The position numbers and the translations under genes were made by a program. Under the pieces are notes generated by a model. That model saw only the letters and a list, made by a program, of their open reading frames with translations, was not told where the DNA came from and ran no database searches. This document shows, piece after piece, positions 58,470-64,000 of a stretch of 64,000 nucleotides of DNA (position 1 is the stretch's first letter; every line of letters begins with the position of its first letter). Source of the stretch: Algibacter lectus (GTDB taxonomy: Bacteria > Bacteroidota > Bacteroidia > Flavobacteriales > Flavobacteriaceae); assembly GCF_900112395.1 (NCBI RefSeq), contig NZ_FOLN01000005.1, positions 124,001-188,000 on the forward strand, in the 5' to 3' direction.

Positions 58470-58856
58470 ATGGTACAACAAGTTACATCTGGCATTAAAA
58501 TTTCGGTAGTTACAAACTTCGAAGGTTCATTTTATAAAAACTATAAAATGCAATACGCCTTTGGTTATACCGTAACTATAGAAAACCAAAGTAAAGATTC
58601 TGTGCAACTTTACGCGCGTCATTGGGAAATTCTAGACGCCTTAAACAATGTTGAAACCGTTATCGGCGAAGGCGTAGTAGGTAAAAAACCGGTTTTAAAA
58701 CCTGGAGAATCTCACACTTACACCTCTGGCTGCCTACTCACCTCTCCTTTTGGTGCTATGCAAGGGCATTACAACATGGTTAATTTTACAACCACTAGAA
58801 AATTCCAAGTTACCATCCCTACATTTAAATTGAGCGCTACTTTTGCTATCAATTAA
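58470..58856 (+). CDS. apaG: ApaG-domain protein
   Basis: A 128-residue ApaG (DUF525) protein with a fibronectin-III-like beta-sandwich. TSGIKISVVTNFEGSFYKNY, FGYTVTIENQSKDSVQLYARHW, VVGKKPVLKPGESHTYTSG and GAMQGHYNMVN are the family blocks. The length is normal. Its biochemical role is not settled in bacteria. It lies downstream of the Plug gene with a 135-bp gap. Confidence 0.95.
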   Translation: MVQQVTSGIKISVVTNFEGSFYKNYKMQYAFGYTVTIENQSKDSVQLYARHWEILDALNNVETVIGEGVVGKKPVLKPGESHTYTSGCLLTSPFGAMQGHYNMVNFTTTRKFQVTIPTFKLSATFAIN

Positions 58857-59271
58857 TTTCTGAATTTATTTTATTTTAGCGTTACCCGAAAAGGGTCGGG
58901 CTTTCCGCTATATCTTTATTTGTGCAGTATTATTTCGGCTTAGCAACACGCTATTTTCTAAATCCAAATTTTGGAGCTTTCAACTAATTAAAAGGCTTGC
59001 ACAAAAAAGGATGCCGCATCAATCCCTAACGCAATTATCCGCAAATATTTTCACATCACCCAAACCTATTCTCATCCGCGTATCAACACTGCATTTCACA
59101 AATGGATAACACCTTCTTAAAAAATAAAACCCCGCTTCTACTGTAACATTTTAATCCAAATTGTTACTTATATATAAAGCAGCTACTTTAAATATTCTTA
59201 AGATTATAACCAATAATCTTAAACACACTTTTTTGAATATCTCAATAGTGTTTCACTTTAAAATATAAATT
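58857..59271. other. Intergenic region after apaG
   Basis: About 415 bases without a gene. The first half holds the structured element at 58884-59031, listed separately. I saw no reading frame or promoter I would call. Confidence 0.6.
58884..59031. repeat. Structured intergenic element resembling a dispersed flavobacterial repeat
   Basis: It starts with a small hairpin (ACCCGAAAAGGGT), then CGGGCTTTCCGCTATATC, and ends with GGATGCCGCATC and AATCCCTAACGC. The parts CTTTATTTGTGCA and TGCACAAAAAAG form an imperfect long-range stem. Similar GGGCTTTCCGCTATAT and ATCCCTAACGC ends occur between genes in other Flavobacteriia, from recall. A second copy is not present in this window. Confidence 0.4.
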
Positions 59272-59535
59272 ATGGGAGGCGAAGGATCAATGATGGCTGC
59301 AAACCAGTCATTAAAAAACAATAGAAGTTTAACCTCAAAACGCAAAGAAAAAGGAGCGTTATCTGGCAGTTATGCCAATATAGAATTAAAAGAGTTTCCA
59401 AAAGCAACACAAGAACAACTAGACACTATAAAAGCACAAACCTTAACAGATAACAAAAAAGCTCTAATACAAACCATTGCGTTTTTTATAATCGCCAGCC
59501 TAGGTTTACTTATCGCTGTACACTACTTATTCTAA
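59272..59535 (+). CDS. Small membrane protein, 87 aa
   Basis: An 87-residue protein with a charged N-terminal half (SLTSKRKEKGALSGSYANIE) and one C-terminal transmembrane helix (LIQTIAFFIIASLGLLIAVHYLF), probably placed N-in. I do not recognise a function, but the composition and clean reading frame with its own terminator downstream support a real gene. It faces the aminotransferase gene. Confidence 0.7.
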   Translation: MGGEGSMMAANQSLKNNRSLTSKRKEKGALSGSYANIELKEFPKATQEQLDTIKAQTLTDNKKALIQTIAFFIIASLGLLIAVHYLF

Positions 59536-59540
59536 CAAAA

Positions 59541-59576
59541 AAAGAGCTGCTAGATTAAAAAATCTAGCAGCTCTTG
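59541..59576. terminator. Bidirectional terminator between the 87-aa gene and the aminotransferase
   Basis: AAGAGCTGCTAGATT pairs perfectly with AATCTAGCAGCTCTT around an AAAA loop. A-tract on the left serves the minus-strand gene. It lies just after the stop of the 87-aa gene and about 25 bp from the end of the aminotransferase gene. Confidence 0.85.
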
Positions 59577-59599
59577 ATATATAAAAGTTTTTTAAAGAA

Positions 59600-60784
59600 C
59601 TAGCTTACTACTTCCTTAATACGCTTAATAGCTTCAATAATTTGATCTTGCGAAGCTGCATAAGAAATACGAATACAGTTAGGGTTACCAAAAGCATCAC
59701 CTGTTACTGTTGCCACTAATGCTTCTTCTAATAAATATAAAGAAAAATCGGTAGCATTATTTATTGTTTTTCCTCTTAACGTTTTTCCGAAGTAATAAGA
59801 TACATCTGGAAATACGTAAAACGCACCTTCTGGCGTGTTTGAGTTAAAACCTGTAACATCGCTCAATAAGTCTAAAACTAAATCACGACGCACTTTAAAT
59901 TCATCTATCATGTATTTTACAGCACTCGGATCTGCGTTTAAAGCAGTAATTACAGCACGTTGTGCAATACAGTTAGCACCACTAGTAATTTGACCTTGCA
60001 TTTTATTACATGCACGAGCAATTTTTTCTGGAGCACCAATAAAACCAATACGCCATCCCGTCATAGCAAAAGCTTTCGAAACACCGTTTACAGTAATAGT
60101 ATTGTTATACATATCATCAAATTCCGCTATACTTGCGTGACCAGAACCATAGTTAATATGCTCGTAAATTTCATCTGAAACTACATAAATATTAGGATAT
60201 TTAACCAATACATCGGCTAGAGCTCTTAACTCTTCTCTACTGTAAACAGATCCACTTGGGTTACATGGAGAACTAAACCACATCATTTTGGTTTTTGGAG
60301 TAATAGCCGCTTCCAATTGTGCTGGTGTCATTTTAAAATCTGTATCGATAGATGTTGCAACCTCAACTGGCACACCACCATTTAACTTAACAATATCAGA
60401 ATAACTTACCCAGTAAGGACAAGGTAAAAGCACCTCATCACCATCATTTAGCATAACAGCTGCTATATTTGCCAAACATTGTTTAGCTCCCGTAGAAACA
60501 ACAATTTGTGGTAAAGTATACGTTAAATTATTATCACGTTTAAACTTTGTAACAACCGCCTCTTTCAACTCTACATAACCATCTACTGGTGAGTAAGAAT
60601 TGTAATTATCATTCACAGCCTGAATAGCTGCTTCTTTAATAAAATCTGGGGTGTTAAAATCTGGTTCCCCAAGACTTAAACCTATAATGTCTTTTCCTTC
60701 GCCTCTTAATTCGCGAGCTTTGGCTGCCATAGCTAACGTTGCCGAAGTAGCCATGTTTAAAATTCTTTCAGATAATAATTGCAT
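59600..60784 (-). CDS. Class I pyridoxal-phosphate aminotransferase (aspartate-type)
   Basis: A 394-residue cytoplasmic fold-type I aminotransferase, probably aspartate aminotransferase. SLGEPDFNTPDFI near the N-terminus, NPSGSVYSREEL, and VSDEIYEHINY with the PLP-binding Asp and Tyr are clear. The Schiff-base Lys lies in VNGVSKAFAMTGWRIGFIG, and the substrate-binding Arg in CIRISYAAS. It starts 29 bp after the desaturase stop on the same strand and may be co-transcribed with it. Aspartate specificity is the common one for this type but is inferred. Confidence 0.93.
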   Translation of the reverse strand: MQLLSERILNMATSATLAMAAKARELRGEGKDIIGLSLGEPDFNTPDFIKEAAIQAVNDNYNSYSPVDGYVELKEAVVTKFKRDNNLTYTLPQIVVSTGAKQCLANIAAVMLNDGDEVLLPCPYWVSYSDIVKLNGGVPVEVATSIDTDFKMTPAQLEAAITPKTKMMWFSSPCNPSGSVYSREELRALADVLVKYPNIYVVSDEIYEHINYGSGHASIAEFDDMYNNTITVNGVSKAFAMTGWRIGFIGAPEKIARACNKMQGQITSGANCIAQRAVITALNADPSAVKYMIDEFKVRRDLVLDLLSDVTGFNSNTPEGAFYVFPDVSYYFGKTLRGKTINNATDFSLYLLEEALVATVTGDAFGNPNCIRISYAASQDQIIEAIKRIKEVVS

Positions 60785-60813
60785 GAATTGTGTTTATGAA
60801 GTAAATATAAAGT

Positions 60814-61908
60814 TTAGGCAATGTTAGGATTTTTCCCAAGTACCTTTAGTTGATTATAATGTTCTGAAACGGCTTTCCAAAATGTGTTGTATTCATTATA
60901 TGGTAAGCTAAATTCGTTTGCTGTTTCCTTTACTATTTTTGCTATTTTGCTATAATGCACGTGGCTAATATTTGCAAACAAGTGGTGCTCTACTTGTCTG
61001 TTTAATCCACCCGTATAAAACTCGGCTAACCAACTTTTAGGTGAAAAATTACATGTAGTAAATAATTGGTGAATAGCCCAAGTATTTTTCATGTTACCAT
61101 CTTCATCTGGTAAAGGCATAACTGTACTTGGTACAACGTGAGCCAATTGAAAAACCACACTTAAAATAATTCCTGCTGTGTAGTGCATAATTAAGAAGCC
61201 AATTAATACTTGCCACCAAGTAAAACCTACAACTAAAGGTAATGCTACCCAAATTGAATAATATACAATTTTACCAATAATAAGTTTAGTCCATTGCGTT
61301 GCAGGACTTGGTAACTTACCGTAAGCTAATTTACGCTTTAAGTATTTGTAAGTTTGTATAAAATCTGTTGTGATAGCCCAGTTTGCAGTAAGCAAACCGT
61401 ATAAGAAAAACGCATAATACTTTTGATATTGATGAATTTTAAACCATTTTGAATGTTTAGAAAAACGAATAATTCTACCAGCATCAATATCTTCATCATG
61501 CCCTTGAATGTTTGTATATGTATGGTGCAATACGTTGTGTTGCACTTTCCAGTTATAATCGTTACCAGCTAGTATATAAATACTGCTTCCCATTAATTTG
61601 TTAACCCACTTTTTACTAGAAAAAGAACCATGGTTAGCATCGTGCATCACATTCATGCCTACACCAGCCATACCAATCCCAACAACCACCATGCATAAAG
61701 CTTGTAGCCATCCAGACATTGGAACAGTTAAAATTAATACTGCAGGAACAATTAATAAAGCAAACATTATTATGGCTTTTGTATATAATTCCCAGTTTCC
61801 TGTACGTTTAATATCATTTTCCTTAAAGTAATCATTAACACGTTTATTCAACGTTTTAAAGAACTTCGCGGGGTCTTTTCTCGAGAACGAGACGGTTTGT
61901 TTAGTCAT
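60814..61908 (-). CDS. Membrane fatty acid desaturase
   Basis: A 364-residue integral-membrane acyl-lipid or acyl-CoA desaturase with a diiron centre. The three His boxes are HDANHG, HNVLHHTYTN and QVEHHLF, of front-end-desaturase type (QxxHH). There is no fused cytochrome b5 domain. Membrane helices include FALLIVPAVLILTVPM and ALCMVVVGIGMAGVGM. It has its own -7 box, shared in a divergent region with rsmG. The double-bond position is not known. Confidence 0.92.
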   Translation of the reverse strand: MTKQTVSFSRKDPAKFFKTLNKRVNDYFKENDIKRTGNWELYTKAIIMFALLIVPAVLILTVPMSGWLQALCMVVVGIGMAGVGMNVMHDANHGSFSSKKWVNKLMGSSIYILAGNDYNWKVQHNVLHHTYTNIQGHDEDIDAGRIIRFSKHSKWFKIHQYQKYYAFFLYGLLTANWAITTDFIQTYKYLKRKLAYGKLPSPATQWTKLIIGKIVYYSIWVALPLVVGFTWWQVLIGFLIMHYTAGIILSVVFQLAHVVPSTVMPLPDEDGNMKNTWAIHQLFTTCNFSPKSWLAEFYTGGLNRQVEHHLFANISHVHYSKIAKIVKETANEFSLPYNEYNTFWKAVSEHYNQLKVLGKNPNIA

Positions 61909-61960
61909 TCTAATAATTTTAATATGATTTTAAAAATGTTTTTTTGATCATACCTATCTG

Positions 61961-61968
61961 CAAAGATA
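61961..61968 (-). promoter_or_regulatory. Promoter of the desaturase gene
   Basis: The -7 box reads TATCTTTG on the minus strand, 52 bp before the start. A TTG (CAA at 61993-61995 on the plus strand) lies 24 bp away, just beyond the normal -33 distance. Confidence 0.5.
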
Positions 61969-61999
61969 TGAATAAAGCTATTTAAGTAATCCCAATTTT

Positions 62000-62033
62000 T
62001 TGTAAAATTATGTACTTAAAAAGTATATTTTTG
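62000..62033 (+). promoter_or_regulatory. Promoter of rsmG
   Basis: A TTG at 62000-62002 and TATTTTTG at 62026-62033 are 23 bp apart, which fits the Bacteroidota promoter form. The -7 box is 17 bp before the rsmG start. It is divergent from the desaturase promoter. Confidence 0.55.
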
Positions 62034-62050
62034 TTGAAAATTTAACATAA

Positions 62051-62680
62051 ATGAAACTGCTTTTAAAATATTTCCCTAACCTCACCGAAGACCAAATTGA
62101 AAAATTTACACTTTTAGAATCCCTATATCAAGATTGGAATTTGAAGATAAATGTAGTTTCACGTAAGGATATCGACGAGTTATATTTACGTCATGTATTA
62201 CACTCTTTAGGTATTGCCAAAGTGATAGAGTTTAAAGATGGTAGCCACATTTTAGATGTTGGTACAGGTGGTGGATTTCCAGGAATCCCTTTAGCCATTA
62301 TGTTTCCTGAGTGTTCTTTTCATTTAGTAGATAGCATTGCTAAAAAACTAAAGGTTGTAAATGAAGTGGTTGAAGGCTTAGGCTTAACCAACGTTAAAAC
62401 AACACACAGCCGTGTTGAAGAAATTAAAGAAAACTACGATTTTATTGTAAGTCGTGCCGTTGCCGCTATGCCTACTTTTGTACATTGGGTAAAAGGAAAA
62501 ATTGCAAAAGAGCAAAACCACGAATTGAAAAATGGCATTATCTATTTAAAAGGTGGCGATCTAGAAGAAGAGCTAAAAGATTACAAAACCACTACTATTT
62601 ATAATTTAAGCGACTATTTTGAGGAAGATTTTTACGAAACCAAAAAAGTAGTACACTTACCTTTAAAATACCGTGGATAG
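62051..62680 (+). CDS. rsmG: 16S rRNA (guanine(527)-N(7))-methyltransferase
   Basis: A 209-residue SAM-dependent methyltransferase that modifies G527 of 16S rRNA (E. coli numbering). The SAM motif ILDVGTGGGFPGIPLAIMFP, then FHLVDSIAKKLKVV, and FIVSRAVAAMPTFV are family blocks. RKDIDELYLRHVLHSLG matches the N-terminal region. The length is normal. It has its own promoter and terminator. Confidence 0.96.
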   Translation: MKLLLKYFPNLTEDQIEKFTLLESLYQDWNLKINVVSRKDIDELYLRHVLHSLGIAKVIEFKDGSHILDVGTGGGFPGIPLAIMFPECSFHLVDSIAKKLKVVNEVVEGLGLTNVKTTHSRVEEIKENYDFIVSRAVAAMPTFVHWVKGKIAKEQNHELKNGIIYLKGGDLEEELKDYKTTTIYNLSDYFEEDFYETKKVVHLPLKYRG

Positions 62681-62703
62681 TTTATAAAACACTTGTTAAA
62701 AAT

Positions 62704-62741
62704 AAAAGCCAGTAATAACAATCGTTATTACTGGCTTTTTT
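62704..62741. terminator. Bidirectional terminator between rsmG and pepD
   Basis: AAAAGCCAGTAATAAC pairs with GTTATTACTGGCTTTT around AATC, with A and T tracts on the two sides. It lies about 25 bp after the rsmG stop and beyond the end of the pepD gene. Confidence 0.9.
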
Positions 62742-62812
62742 ATGTTCTGTATAATGACATTAATATGATAAACTAATCACAATGCAGCCACACCTATCAA
62801 CTTATTGAAAAC

Positions 62813-64000
62813 TTAAGCTTTCTCAGGTATTTCTTTTAAAATCTCAATAACGAAATCCCAATATTTTTGAGCCGATGAAATTTGAGCACGTTCATCCGGA
62901 GAGTGCGCACCTTTAATAGTTGGTCCAAAACTAATCATATCCATATCTGGATAATTGGTTCCAAGAATTCCACATTCTAAACCTGCATGACATGCTGCAA
63001 CGTGTGGCTTCTCATTATTTAATTTTTCGTAAAGTTTTGTCATCACTTTCAAAATAGCCGAATCCATGTTTGGAGACCAACCAGGATAATCACCTGTGCA
63101 TGTAACCTCGCAACCTGTTAACTCAAAAGTTGAGCGTAGTGTATTTGCTAAATCCCATTTAGAACTTTCTACAGAAGAACGTGTTAAACAACCAATTTTT
63201 ACAGCGCCATCTTTTACAATAACTCTTGCTATGTTGTTTGATGTTTCTACCAATTCAGGAATATCTGCACTCATACGGTACACACCATTCCAAGCGGCAT
63301 AAATAGCACGTGTTAAACCTTCTTGAACTCCTAAGTCCATAATTTTTTCTGGAGTTTCAACTTTAGAAACCACAATTTCTAAGTTAGGTTCCATAGTTTT
63401 TAACTCAGCCTTTAACATCGCTTCTTGTTCTTTTGTTTCTAAAAGAAAAGCTTCTTCGTGTATAGCATCGATTGCAACAATAGCATTGCTTTCACGAGGA
63501 ATGGCGTTACGCAAACTTCCGCCATCGATTTCCGAAATACGTAAGCCAAAATTCTCAAAACCATCAAATAATACACGGTTCATTATTTTATTAGCATTAC
63601 CTAAACCTTCGTGAATTTGCATTCCCGAGTGGCCACCTTGTAAACCTTTTACAGTTATTTTGTAACCTATTTTAAATTCTGGCGTTTCCTCTTCTTCGTA
63701 AGTTCTAGTAGCAGTAACATCGATACCACCGGCACAACCTACTCCAATTTCATCATCTTCTTCAGTATCTAAGTTCAATAGAATTCCTCCTGTAAGTAAT
63801 CCGCCTTTTAAGCCCATTGCTCCTGTCATTCCAGTTTCTTCATCTATAGTAAACAAAGCTTCAATTGCAGGATGTGCAATATCTGTACTTTCTAGAATAG
63901 CCATAATGGTGGCCACACCTAATCCGTTATCGGCGCCTAAAGTGGTACCTTTTGCACGAACCCAATCACCATCAACATACATTTCAATACCTTGAGTATC
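62813..64000 (-). CDS. pepD: Aminoacyl-histidine dipeptidase (M20 family), 5' part beyond window
   Basis: The C-terminal ~395 residues of a cytoplasmic zinc dipeptidase of the PepD type. The frame is open to the right edge (DTQGIEMYVDGDWVRAKGTT). Metal-site segments visible are TTLGADNGLG, TIDEETGMTGA and NLDTEEDDEIG, and the final His in GPTIKGAHSPDERAQIS. CHAGLECGILG is also typical. The methionine at 63982 is internal, not the start. It ends at the terminator shared with rsmG. Confidence 0.94.
   Translation of the reverse strand, partial: DTQGIEMYVDGDWVRAKGTTLGADNGLGVATIMAILESTDIAHPAIEALFTIDEETGMTGAMGLKGGLLTGGILLNLDTEEDDEIGVGCAGGIDVTATRTYEEEETPEFKIGYKITVKGLQGGHSGMQIHEGLGNANKIMNRVLFDGFENFGLRISEIDGGSLRNAIPRESNAIVAIDAIHEEAFLLETKEQEAMLKAELKTMEPNLEIVVSKVETPEKIMDLGVQEGLTRAIYAAWNGVYRMSADIPELVETSNNIARVIVKDGAVKIGCLTRSSVESSKWDLANTLRSTFELTGCEVTCTGDYPGWSPNMDSAILKVMTKLYEKLNNEKPHVAACHAGLECGILGTNYPDMDMISFGPTIKGAHSPDERAQISSAQKYWDFVIEILKEIPEKA

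Overview
The window looks like a chromosome segment of a polysaccharide-degrading member of the Flavobacteriia (Bacteroidota), probably marine. It is AT-rich. It carries SusC/SusD pairs, many signal-peptide or lipoprotein CAZymes and sulfatases, a type IX secretion Plug-family protein, an NQR sodium pump, and Bacteroidota-type -7 boxes (TAnnTTTG) upstream of several genes. I do not assign a species. No rRNA, tRNA, CRISPR array, insertion sequence or integrase was seen.

About 1-40,700 is a large polysaccharide utilization locus (PUL). A truncated SusC-like receptor gene at the left edge (minus strand) is preceded by two 30-bp tandem repeats. From 29,614 down to 2,095 run 17 closely spaced minus-strand genes: a GH88-type unsaturated uronyl hydrolase, a nucleoside-hydrolase-like protein, an alpha/beta hydrolase, two GH29 alpha-L-fucosidases, a five-bladed beta-propeller glycosidase-like protein, a sugar MFS transporter, a CE1-like esterase, two S1 sulfatases, three related heparinase II/III-fold lyases, a GH97, a BD-FAE-like esterase, a beta-helix (GH141-like) protein with a C-terminal PDZ domain, and an SGNH esterase carrying a fucosidase C-terminal domain. 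A strong terminator at about 2,005-2,047 closes the unit. Divergently (plus strand) lie two tandem susC/susD pairs. The first is intact. The second has a frameshift at a 12x GTT microsatellite in susC, and a stop codon plus a frameshift in susD. Together these genes suggest a sulfated, acylated, fucose- and uronic-acid-containing glycan: lyases cut uronate linkages, GH88 removes the unsaturated end sugar, fucosidases and GH97 trim side chains, and sulfatases and esterases remove substituents. The exact substrate cannot be read from the sequence, and no dedicated regulator is in the window.

About 41,100-64,000 is core genome: a small ankyrin protein, gpmI, a HAD hydrolase, map, a DUF3050 protein, a methyltransferase, a DUF423 membrane protein, apbE, a small conserved protein, a YfiR-domain histidine kinase and a receiver-only response regulator, the complete nqrABCDEF operon (whose NqrB and NqrC need ApbE for flavinylation), the T9SS Plug protein, apaG, a small membrane protein, an aspartate-type aminotransferase, a fatty acid desaturase, rsmG, and pepD truncated by the right edge. 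Several convergent or operon-end hairpin terminators separate these units.
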